From: Thalassoroseus pseudoceratinae
Lineage (GTDB): Bacteria > Planctomycetota > Planctomycetia > Planctomycetales > Planctomycetaceae
Direction: 5' to 3'
DNA: 60,000 nucleotides
Assembly (NCBI RefSeq): GCF_011634775.1
Contig: NZ_JAALXT010000006.1
Location: 1-60,000, forward strand
Position numbers and translations under genes: made by a program. The notes beneath the pieces are model-generated. The model had not been told where the DNA came from, searched no databases, and saw nothing but the letters and a program-made list of their open reading frames with translations. Of the stretch, positions 18,099-26,160 are shown piece after piece. Position 1 is the first letter of the stretch, and the number at the start of each line of letters is the position of its first letter.

Positions 18099-20159
18099 TT
18101 ACCGCAACGATGCGTCGAGCTTCTTCTCGACAGTCTCGATGACGGCTTTCTGGAACGTTTCGACTTCCTCCGACGTCAGCGTGCGATCGGGCGAACGCCA
18201 CGTCACCCGAGCGATGTAGGACTTCTTGTTCGCACCGAGTTGCTTGCCTCGGAATTGACTATCGAACTCCACAGACTCCAGCAACGGACCACCGGACGAC
18301 TGAATCGTATCCGCCAACTCCCGCCACGCGACGGATTCGTCGAGCGCGAAATTGAAATCCCGTTGCATACTGGGATATTTCGGCAAGTCCTCCATTTGAG
18401 GTGTGAGATCGGTCAACCGCTCCAATGCGGCCAGACTCACTTCAGCCACGGTGACGGGGTCTTGCAAGCTCAGACGGTCGCCGACCTCCGGGTCCAACTC
18501 ACCGAGCCACCCCCACATCTCGCCGTTCAACAGCACTTCCGCACCGCGACCGGGGATGAACTGCGGAATGCCCGACGGTTTCACTTCGAGCGTCACCGTG
18601 CGATTCACCCGCTTCGCGAGTGTTTCCAGCACACCTTTGAGTTCCCGGAACGACCGTCCCGTGACGAGCCCGATCATCGTCGGTTCGACCTGTTCTTCCG
18701 CGGCTCCTGGTTTGGCGGCGAGATACACCTTGGCAATCTCGAACAATTGAGCGTTCGCGTTGCTTTGCCGTTCATTCTCACGGCGACTTTCCAAGAGGCT
18801 GGGAATCAGACTTTGCCGCAACGTGTTGAGTCGCCGAAAATCACTATGCTCAATCGCCAGCGGTGGCGTGTCTGGTCGTGACTGGAACATCGAACCCGAA
18901 TCGGCGGTGACTAGTGACGGCGTAATCGCTTCGAAGAAACCGGCGGCGGTGAGGATGTCGCGAACCGTGTTGACGGTGCGTTCGCGGAGCGTGGGAGCAC
19001 TTGCAGTCAACGGCACATCGGCGTCGTCGGGGATCTTGTCGTAACCGTGAATCCGAGCGACTTCTTCGATCAAGTCGGCTTCACGTGTTAGGTCACTTCG
19101 CCACGACGGCGGCACGAACTCGGTGTGGGTATCCGGGTTCGCTCCTGCTTCCATCCCAAGCTCGACGAGGATTCTCGTCGCCGTTTCGCGGGGAATCTCG
19201 ATACCCAAAATCCGTTTCAACTGAGAGAACCGTAGCACAATCGGCGGACGAGTCGGTGGTTCCGTGCGACCTGCCACGACAGAACCGGCTAACACATCGC
19301 CACCGGCGATTTGATGGATTAACTCGCAACACCGTCGGCTGGTCCAATCAATGCCCTCCGGATCGACGCCACGCTCGAAGCGGTAGGACGAATCGCTGTG
19401 GAGTTTCAATTTCCGAGCCGTCGAACGCACCGAAAGAGCCGCGAAGTCCGCCGCTTCAATCAGCAAGTCCGTTGTGCCCTCGGTGACTTCCGTATCCGCC
19501 CCGCCCATCACACCGGCAATCGCCACCGGCCGGTCGGCGTCGGCAATCACAAGGTTCTCGGGACTCAGTTCGTAATCCTTGTGGTCGATCGCCGTCAGTT
19601 TCTCTTTCGACTTCGCTCGACGCACGACGATTTTCTCACCGTGCAATTTGTGGAAGTCGAAGGCATGCAGCGGTTGTCCGCATTCGAGCATCACGTAATT
19701 AGTGATGTCCACGACATTGTTGATCGGGCGGTAGGTTTCGTATTCCTGTTTCTCGCTGTTGTAGCGGAAACTGGCGGTTTGCAGCCGTCGCACCAGCCAA
19801 TCGGGACTCGGCCCAATCTTCACGCCCCGAATCACGCGGGCAATATACTGCGGACACAGCGATTCATCCTCGATGCTTACGCTGGTCGCGTCGCTGGCTT
19901 TCGTGGTCGATTCGACAAGGTGCGGCGTGGGGATGCTCAATTCCTGATCGAACAGCACACTGATCTCACGAGCCACCCCAATGTGCCCCAAACAATCCGG
20001 CCGATTGCTCGTGACTTCCAGATCGATCGCGACTTCACTTTCGAGCGGATGATGCACGCCTTCGAGGTTCAACCCCGACATCGTCAGCCGATCGGTCAAC
20101 TCCTCGACCGACATCTCGAGCGCCACGTATTCTTTCAACCAATTCCAACTGACAAGCAT
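18099..20159 (-). CDS. pheT: phenylalanine--tRNA ligase beta subunit, short form
   Basis: The 686-aa protein pairs with PheS to charge tRNA-Phe. Recognised pieces are the N-terminal MLVSWNWLKEYV, then VTSNRPDCLGHIGVAREIS, PINNVVDITNYVMLECGQPLH, the B5 domain (~280-350), the catalytic-like core, and a C-terminal FDX-ACB anticodon-binding domain (MQRDFNFALDES...). Typical PheT is ~790-800 aa. Here, after ELTDRLTMSGLNLEGV, the sequence passes directly to the 'LEVTSNRPDCL' motif, so the OB-fold tRNA-binding domain of ~110 residues is missing. pheS is not adjacent: the upstream neighbour is divergent and the downstream gene is the secretin-like gene 69 bp away. Enzyme identity is secure; the domain loss is a reading of the alignment from memory. 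Confidence 0.93.
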   Translation of the reverse strand: MLVSWNWLKEYVALEMSVEELTDRLTMSGLNLEGVHHPLESEVAIDLEVTSNRPDCLGHIGVAREISVLFDQELSIPTPHLVESTTKASDATSVSIEDESLCPQYIARVIRGVKIGPSPDWLVRRLQTASFRYNSEKQEYETYRPINNVVDITNYVMLECGQPLHAFDFHKLHGEKIVVRRAKSKEKLTAIDHKDYELSPENLVIADADRPVAIAGVMGGADTEVTEGTTDLLIEAADFAALSVRSTARKLKLHSDSSYRFERGVDPEGIDWTSRRCCELIHQIAGGDVLAGSVVAGRTEPPTRPPIVLRFSQLKRILGIEIPRETATRILVELGMEAGANPDTHTEFVPPSWRSDLTREADLIEEVARIHGYDKIPDDADVPLTASAPTLRERTVNTVRDILTAAGFFEAITPSLVTADSGSMFQSRPDTPPLAIEHSDFRRLNTLRQSLIPSLLESRRENERQSNANAQLFEIAKVYLAAKPGAAEEQVEPTMIGLVTGRSFRELKGVLETLAKRVNRTVTLEVKPSGIPQFIPGRGAEVLLNGEMWGWLGELDPEVGDRLSLQDPVTVAEVSLAALERLTDLTPQMEDLPKYPSMQRDFNFALDESVAWRELADTIQSSGGPLLESVEFDSQFRGKQLGANKKSYIARVTWRSPDRTLTSEEVETFQKAVIETVEKKLDASLR

Positions 20160-20321
20160 GATATCCGTCCAAACGGCATTCGTCTTCTGGAAGCCATCCG
20201 CAATGGTGGCCGTGATTCGTCTCCGTAATCTAGCTGGCGATGCGTATCCTGAAAAGTGCGGGCGATTTGGTTATGCTGTTCGATCAGAAATCGCCCCCTA
20301 ATTTGCCAGGAAAGTCCGCGG

Positions 20322-21290
20322 ATGAAAGCGATACGAACGTTGGAACGTCGGGATTCCAGCATGACGATTGGATCGGCCTTGTTGGGGCGAATTCGCGATC
20401 GTCGGTCTTCCATTCGGCAAGCCGTTCACGATGGCGATACGATCAACGTGGAAGCCAACGGCGATTTCGGCGTGCGTCTGCTCGGGATCGACACCCCGGA
20501 AGTCAGTTTTCGCCTGCCGCCTGGTCAGGGGTTTCCGATGATTTCCAGCCCGCGATGGAAAACCTTTCTGACCGATCCGTTCGCTGAGGAATTCGGACCA
20601 TTCGACCGCGAACTACCGGACGGTTTGATTCGCCACATCCAAGCCGGTGCTGGTCCGACCGCAGCGGAAACGCACTACGACGCGGCTCGCGAATCGGAAG
20701 ATGCGTTCGAATCGCTCATCGAACACGACATGGAAGTCATGGAAGCCACGCCGGACACGTTCCGGTTCTTCCTGGCGTTTGGATTCGAAGTGATGGACGG
20801 TTACGGACGGTTCTTGTGTTACATCAACCGCGAGCAACCCGACCGCAACCGTCCCGAACCACGACCGCTTTCCTACAACGAGCGGCTTTTGGCACTTGGA
20901 CGGGCGTTTCCGTATTTCATCTGGCCGAATGTCAATCCGTATCGCCGACCGAGCATCATCTCGGATGCCGTCATCCCGCCTGGCAAAGCCAAAACGCTCG
21001 CCGATGCCGACGCCACACTCCGCCAAGCACGGGAATCTGTGGGTGAAGCCCGAGCCAACCATCTCGGCATTTTCGATGCAATGAACCCCGTCATGTTGGA
21101 ACCGTTCGAACTGCGTTGGCTCGCGAGTCGATCGGCTCCGCATCGCTGGGTGATTGATCTCACTCGCAACGACGACACCCTGCTCCGCCCCGAAAATTAT
21201 CACACCATCCCACACCCGGAAGATCGATTGTTCATCCCCGAACATTTCGTGCCGTTGTTCGTTGAACGCGGGTGGAAACGCGAAGCGTGA
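20322..21290 (+). CDS. SNase (thermonuclease)-domain protein
   Basis: The 322-aa product has HDGDTINVEA and GVRLLGIDTPEVSF near the N-terminus, the beta-strand core of staphylococcal nuclease-like (SNase) domains, including the metal-binding DGDT and the 'RLxGIDxPE' motif. Length is well above the ~150 aa core, so ~180 residues at the C-terminus are extra, with no domain I recognise. Start is uncertain between ATG 20322 (AGGAAAG upstream) and ATG 20361 (GGGA upstream). It is divergent from pheT across ~160 bp and 109 bp before the UbiD-family gene. No signal peptide is clear, so the location is probably cytoplasmic, and the substrate is unknown. Confidence 0.65.
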   Translation: MKAIRTLERRDSSMTIGSALLGRIRDRRSSIRQAVHDGDTINVEANGDFGVRLLGIDTPEVSFRLPPGQGFPMISSPRWKTFLTDPFAEEFGPFDRELPDGLIRHIQAGAGPTAAETHYDAARESEDAFESLIEHDMEVMEATPDTFRFFLAFGFEVMDGYGRFLCYINREQPDRNRPEPRPLSYNERLLALGRAFPYFIWPNVNPYRRPSIISDAVIPPGKAKTLADADATLRQARESVGEARANHLGIFDAMNPVMLEPFELRWLASRSAPHRWVIDLTRNDDTLLRPENYHTIPHPEDRLFIPEHFVPLFVERGWKREA

Positions 21291-21399
21291 GGCCTGGTGA
21301 ATTCCGGAAAACCTCCTCGAACCACTCCCCGCCGACAGTCGATGTGTCTATAACGTCTGGGACGTCATCCCATCGCAAAAGACACAAGATCAACCAATT

Positions 21400-23211
21400 A
21401 TGGGCTATCGAAATCTCGCGGCGTGCGTGGCCGACTTGGAAAAACACGGGGAACTCGTGCGGATCGAGGCCGAAATCGATCCGCATCTCGAAGCCGCCGA
21501 AGTGCAACGTCGCGTCTACCAGGCCAATGGGCCGGCGGTCTACTTTGCCAAGGTGAAGGGCTCCCGGTTCCCGATGGTGTCCAATCTCTTCGGCACACCG
21601 GACCGCACACGGTTGATGTTCCGCGACACGTTGGAATCCGTGAAAGCGTTGGTGCGCCTGAAGACCGATCCGGCGGCGGCAATGAAACATCCGCTACGGA
21701 ACTTGAAATTCGTCCGCACGCTCTCACACATGCTGCCCCGCAAGTCACGACGCGGACCGGCAATTCGGCACCAAACCACACTCGATCAGTTGCCGCAACT
21801 CGTGAGTTGGCCAAACGACGGCGGGCCGTTCATCACCCTCCCGGCGGTCTACACGGAACATCCTGCCAAACGGAGTTTGATGCAGTCGAACCTTGGTATG
21901 TATCGCGTGCAGATCGCGGGGAACGAATACGAGCCGAACAAGCAAATCGGGCTGCATTATCAAATTCATCGCAGCATCGGTGTCCATCATGCGGCGGCGA
22001 TTGAACGGGGCGAACGGCTGCCAGTGAATATTTTCATCGGCGGACCACCCGCATTGCCACTCTCTGCCGTGATGCCGTTACCGGAGGGTCTGTCGGAACT
22101 TACGTTCGCCGGTGCGATCGGTGGCCGAGCGATGCGGATGATCGTTGGTCATTCGCCGTTGCCAATCTACTCCGAAGCTGATTTCACCATCGTCGGCAGC
22201 ATCGATCCGCACGCCACGTTGCCCGAAGGACCATTTGGCGATCACCTCGGTTATTACTCGAACCGACACGAGTTTCCAGTGATGGAAGTGGATGCCGTCT
22301 ACCATCGCGAGGGAGCGATCTGGCCGTTCACAACCGTCGGACGCCCACCGCAGGAAGACACGTCATTCGGGGAGATCATTCACGAAATCACTGGTCCAGC
22401 GATTCCGTCCGTCATTCCTGGCGTCCACGCAGTTCATGCCGTCGATGCGGCGGGTGTGCATCCGTTGCTGCTCGCGATCGGCAGTGAACGGTACGTGCCC
22501 TATGCCCAAGATCGCACGCCCCAAGAGTTGCTCACCAATGCCAACGCGATTCTCGGTCAGGGGCAACTTAGTCTCGCCAAATTCTTGCTCATTGCCGCCA
22601 AGGAGGACAATCCGGAGCTCGACATTCACGACATTGCAGCGTATTTCCATCACGTCTTGGAACGCGTCGATTGGTCTCGCGATCTGCACTTTCAGACGAA
22701 AACCACGATCGACACCCTGGATTACTCGGGTCAGGGATTCAATCAAGGATCGAAGGTCGTCATTGCTGCCGCTGGGAAACCACGTCGAGAATTGGGCACG
22801 GAAGTGCCGAGTGAAATCAATTGGCCCAGCGGCGTGCGAAACGTGCGAGTGTGCCTACCGGGTGTGTTGGCGGTCGAAACGGTCGACGATTGCCTGTGCC
22901 CACCGACCGATTCCACAATCGGTGAGAAACTGCAAACGTTTCCATTGATCGTTGTTGTAGACGATGCCGACTTCACCGCTCGCACGTTGAACAATTTTCT
23001 GTGGGTCACCTTCACCCGTGCTAACCCGGCGACGGATATTTCCGGTTTCGATCAATTTATTGAGCACAAACATTGGGGGTGTCGCGGTCCGCTCGTGATC
23101 GATGCCCGCATCAAACCGCACCACGCGGCGCCATTGATCGAAGATCCCGAGGTCACGAAACGAGTTGACCAACTCGCCGCTCCCGGCGGTCCGCTGCACG
23201 GGATCATCTGA
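21400..23211 (+). CDS. UbiD-family prenylated-FMN decarboxylase
   Basis: The 603-aa protein matches the UbiD family (prFMN-dependent decarboxylation of aromatic or unsaturated acids). The family-typical start is 'GYRNLAACVADLEKHGELVRI'. Motifs EVQRRVYQANGPAVYF, NKQIGLHYQIHRSIGVHH, the glycine-rich strand IGGRAMRMI, EGPFGDHLGYYSNRHEFP (carrying the acid of the conserved E(D)..GD motif) and TLDYSGQGFNQGSK are present. Length is ~100 residues above the ~490 aa of E. coli UbiD, with the extra at the C-terminal side. The natural substrate (hydroxybenzoate for ubiquinone/menaquinone, or another acid) is not identifiable. The prFMN synthase UbiX is not in the window. The GntP-type permease follows after 92 bp. 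Confidence 0.85.
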   Translation: MGYRNLAACVADLEKHGELVRIEAEIDPHLEAAEVQRRVYQANGPAVYFAKVKGSRFPMVSNLFGTPDRTRLMFRDTLESVKALVRLKTDPAAAMKHPLRNLKFVRTLSHMLPRKSRRGPAIRHQTTLDQLPQLVSWPNDGGPFITLPAVYTEHPAKRSLMQSNLGMYRVQIAGNEYEPNKQIGLHYQIHRSIGVHHAAAIERGERLPVNIFIGGPPALPLSAVMPLPEGLSELTFAGAIGGRAMRMIVGHSPLPIYSEADFTIVGSIDPHATLPEGPFGDHLGYYSNRHEFPVMEVDAVYHREGAIWPFTTVGRPPQEDTSFGEIIHEITGPAIPSVIPGVHAVHAVDAAGVHPLLLAIGSERYVPYAQDRTPQELLTNANAILGQGQLSLAKFLLIAAKEDNPELDIHDIAAYFHHVLERVDWSRDLHFQTKTTIDTLDYSGQGFNQGSKVVIAAAGKPRRELGTEVPSEINWPSGVRNVRVCLPGVLAVETVDDCLCPPTDSTIGEKLQTFPLIVVVDDADFTARTLNNFLWVTFTRANPATDISGFDQFIEHKHWGCRGPLVIDARIKPHHAAPLIEDPEVTKRVDQLAAPGGPLHGII

Positions 23212-23303
23212 GTGAAACGATTTTCGGAATCACTTTTGTTAGCATGGCGAGTCCGCCAAATTATGGTGGCAACTCATAATGCGTCTCAAATGGTTCTGCG
23301 CTC

Positions 23304-24725
23304 ATGGATCCAACGACCTACAATATTGTCATCCTTGCGGTCGGTGTGGCCGTCGTGCTCGGCGGCATTTTGCTGCTGCGGCTTCATGCCTTCCTGGCTT
23401 TGATTTTTGCGGGATTGCTCGTCGCCGCGATGACGACACCACAAATGCTCGGCGAGTACGCGGCTCAAAAAGGCTTGAGTCCGGGGGCGGTTGAGTCACT
23501 TCAGAAGCAAACAATCGGTGCCCGTGTCGCTGAGGCGTTCGGCAACACGGCGGCGAAGATCGGTATCCTGATCGCAATGGCATCGATCATCGGGAAATGT
23601 CTACTCGACAGTGGTGCCGCCGACCGAATCGTGCGATCTGCCATGAAGTTCTTTGGAGAACGACTCGCACCGCTTGCATTTGTGTTTAGCGGGTTTCTCT
23701 TGGCGATTCCAGTGTTTTTCGATACCGTTTTTTATCTGATGATCCCGCTCGGCAAGGCGGCTCGTTTGCGATCGGGCAAGAATTATTTGCTCTATGTGCT
23801 CACGATTGTGGCCGGCGGAACGATGGCTCATTCGCTGGTCCCACCGACGCCGGGTCCGTTGTTCGTCGCCGAAGAACTGGGTGTGGACATCGGGCGAATG
23901 ATGATCGCCGGTTGCTGCGTCGGCTTTTTCACCGTGGCCTACGGATTTTTTCACGCCTTGATGATGAACCGCTTCTGCGAACTACCGTTGCGGGAATCCG
24001 CGGATTTTTCACTCGCCGACGCCGAACGGGCGGCTCAAGTGGATGAATCGGAATTGCCACCACTTTTGTTCTCACTGTTGCCGATCGTGTTACCCGTGGT
24101 TTTGATCGGCGGCTACACGATCAGCAAACCATTTCTGGAGGGCGAATGGAAATCCGTTGCGGCAACGCTCGGTGACAAGAACATCGCGTTGACCATCTCC
24201 GCAGCCTTGGCATTGTTGCTTTTGATGTGGCACAAACGGACCAGTCGCGACGAACTCGCCGAAGCGGTCGGCAAAGCACTTTCGAGTGGCGGCGTGATTA
24301 TTTTAATCACCTCCGCCGGCGGTGCTTTCGGCGCGATGTTGCAACAAACCGGCGTCGCAGGGTTGATTGAATCCATTTCCCCAAGCGACCCAACCATCGT
24401 GATTTGCCTGGCGTTCTTCATCACGACCGCAATCCGTTCCGCACAAGGGTCTTCAACGGTTGCCATGATCACGACCGTCGGAATTCTCGGTGGGATGGTG
24501 TCACAATTCAGTGTTGATCCCGTGTACCTCGCCCTCGCAATCGGTTGCGGTTCGAAGCCGATTTCCTGGATGAACGACAGCGGATTCTGGGTCATCACAA
24601 AAATGAGCGGCATGACCGAAGCCGAGGGGCTAAAATACATCTCCCCCATGACCGCCATCATGGGATTGGTTGGACTGATCGTCACTGTGATCGGCGCCCA
24701 AGTGCTGCCGCATCCATTTGGTTAA
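23304..24725 (+). CDS. GntP-family carboxylate permease
   Basis: The 473-aa inner-membrane transporter has ~12 hydrophobic segments. The pattern matches GntP (gluconate:H+ symporter) proteins: LRLHAFLALIFAGLLVAAMT at the N-terminus, IPVFFDTVFYLMIPLGKAAR, VPPTPGPLFVAEELGVDIG, TAIRSAQGSSTVAMITTVGILG, and the C-terminal LAIGCGSKPISWMNDSGFWVI. GntP proteins import gluconate and related sugar acids; the actual substrate is open. It follows the UbiD-family gene after 92 bp and precedes the ankyrin gene by 2 bp, so the three may be co-transcribed. Whether permease and decarboxylase act on one compound is inference. Confidence 0.85.
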   Translation: MDPTTYNIVILAVGVAVVLGGILLLRLHAFLALIFAGLLVAAMTTPQMLGEYAAQKGLSPGAVESLQKQTIGARVAEAFGNTAAKIGILIAMASIIGKCLLDSGAADRIVRSAMKFFGERLAPLAFVFSGFLLAIPVFFDTVFYLMIPLGKAARLRSGKNYLLYVLTIVAGGTMAHSLVPPTPGPLFVAEELGVDIGRMMIAGCCVGFFTVAYGFFHALMMNRFCELPLRESADFSLADAERAAQVDESELPPLLFSLLPIVLPVVLIGGYTISKPFLEGEWKSVAATLGDKNIALTISAALALLLLMWHKRTSRDELAEAVGKALSSGGVIILITSAGGAFGAMLQQTGVAGLIESISPSDPTIVICLAFFITTAIRSAQGSSTVAMITTVGILGGMVSQFSVDPVYLALAIGCGSKPISWMNDSGFWVITKMSGMTEAEGLKYISPMTAIMGLVGLIVTVIGAQVLPHPFG

Positions 24726-24727
24726 CT

Positions 24728-25150
24728 ATGGAAAACCAGCTTTTTGATATTTGTGTCGAACGTAATCCCGATCCCGGCGATCAGCGAAGTCGGATCGTTG
24801 CGGCCATCGAAGGAGGAGTCGATATTCACGCGACAGACAAAAATGGCGTGACGGCGTTGCATCATGCCGTGCGATTTCGTAGTCCGATGGCGGTCCAAGC
24901 ATTGATCGAACACGGTGCCGACGTGAATCATGCTTGCCGTCGAAACGGCTCGACACCCCTGCACCGTGCCGTCACTCAAACCGGTGCGCCAGGAACTGCC
25001 GGTCGAACGCAGCAAGCGAAAGAAATCGTCGAACAACTCTTATCCGCCGGAGCCGATCCCTCGATTGCCAACAAAACGGGTAAGATTCCAGCTGACTATA
25101 CTCAAGACTCGGACATCCAACAGATGTTAGACAATGCTCGTCAAAGCTAG
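24728..25150 (+). CDS. small ankyrin-repeat protein
   Basis: The 140-aa protein starts at ATG 24728, two bases after the permease stop, so translation is probably coupled. It has three ankyrin-like helices: DKNGVTALHHAVRFRSPMAV and QALIEHGADVNHA, then NGSTPLHRAV, then VEQLLSAGADPSIANKTGKI. No signal peptide. Ankyrin repeats bind proteins, and no partner is suggested by the sequence. Function is unknown. Confidence 0.75.
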   Translation: MENQLFDICVERNPDPGDQRSRIVAAIEGGVDIHATDKNGVTALHHAVRFRSPMAVQALIEHGADVNHACRRNGSTPLHRAVTQTGAPGTAGRTQQAKEIVEQLLSAGADPSIANKTGKIPADYTQDSDIQQMLDNARQS

Positions 25151-25343
25151 TGTATGTATCGTATTGCACAACAGGTCGTTCCTAATGAATCCGCAACGCC
25201 AGCCGTTACACAAATAGATCGACATGGTCTAGTCGCGTGTTGGGCGGCGAATATAAAATCAGTGCTGGGATCTGTCCCCGCCTACAAACGAAATTATCGT
25301 CCCTAAAGAATTGCGTGTGATTCACGCACCTCATGAGTCTAAT

Positions 25344-26111
25344 ATGCGAATCGGTTTATTCATTCCTTGTTATGTCGATCAATTTTACCCAAACGTGGGT
25401 ATGGCCACCGTTGAGGTGTTAGAGCGTTACGGACGCGCGAAGTTCTCGGATCTTACGTTCGACTTCCCCGAAGCCCAGACGTGCTGTGGACAGCCAATGG
25501 CAAACGTGGGCTGTGTGCAAGAAACAGCACCGCTCGCGAAACGGTTTCTTGAGATCTTCAAAGACTACGACTATGTCGTGTGTCCATCGGGAAGTTGCAC
25601 AGCGATGGTGCGGCATCACTATGAAGACTACCTAGCCGGGCAACCGGGTTTCGAGGAACTGAAGTCTAAAACCTTCGAACTCTGTGAGTTCCTGCATGAT
25701 GTCTTGCAAGTCGAGCAAATCGAAGGCAAGTTTCCTCACCAAGTTGGACTCCACAATAGTTGTCACGGCCTGCGGGAACTGAGACTCGGCAGTGATAGCG
25801 AACGTGTCACCGAGCCATTCAGTAAAGTGAGAAAACTATTAGAAGGTCTAGAAGGAATTACACTTTCGGATTTGACGCGGCCCGATGAGTGTTGCGGCTT
25901 TGGCGGCACGTTTGCCGTGAGTGAGGAAGCGGTCTCGTGCATGATGGGCGAAGATCGTATCCACGACCATGAACAAGCCGGCACGGAAGTGTTAACTGCA
26001 GCGGATATGTCTTGCTTGATGCATTTGAGTGGTCTGATCAACCGTCGCAAAAAGCCGATCCAAGTGATGCACGTCGCAGAAATCTTCGCATCGAGCATGA
26101 ACGATGCGTAA
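25344..26111 (+). CDS. LutA/YkgE-type (Fe-S) oxidoreductase, cysteine-rich CCG domains
   Basis: The 255-aa product starts at ATG 25344 (MRIGLFIPCYVDQFYPNVGM). An upstream in-frame codon at 25311 would add 11 residues without an SD. It contains the two CCG domains seen in LutA and heterodisulfide-reductase-like proteins. The first has C in IPCYVDQF, then TCCGQPMAN, with VCPSGSCTAMV; the second has HNSCHGLREL and DECCGFGGTF. In B. subtilis LutA works with LutB and LutC in lactate oxidation. Here neither lutB nor lutC is adjacent: the neighbours are an ankyrin gene and, on the other strand, the DUF1559 gene. Substrate is uncertain. Its stop abuts the terminator hairpin. Confidence 0.8.
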   Translation: MRIGLFIPCYVDQFYPNVGMATVEVLERYGRAKFSDLTFDFPEAQTCCGQPMANVGCVQETAPLAKRFLEIFKDYDYVVCPSGSCTAMVRHHYEDYLAGQPGFEELKSKTFELCEFLHDVLQVEQIEGKFPHQVGLHNSCHGLRELRLGSDSERVTEPFSKVRKLLEGLEGITLSDLTRPDECCGFGGTFAVSEEAVSCMMGEDRIHDHEQAGTEVLTAADMSCLMHLSGLINRRKKPIQVMHVAEIFASSMNDA

Positions 26112-26140
26112 AAAAAGCCGTCGGTTTTCGCCGACGGCTT
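26111..26140. terminator. bidirectional terminator
   Basis: The perfect 10-bp stem AAGCCGTCGG/CCGACGGCTT has a 6-base loop. Minus-strand reading is followed by seven T, fitting the end of the DUF1559 lipoprotein gene, and it lies directly at the lutA-like stop on the plus strand. Confidence 0.75.
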
Positions 26141-26160
26141 CGTGAGACTCATTGGGTTAA

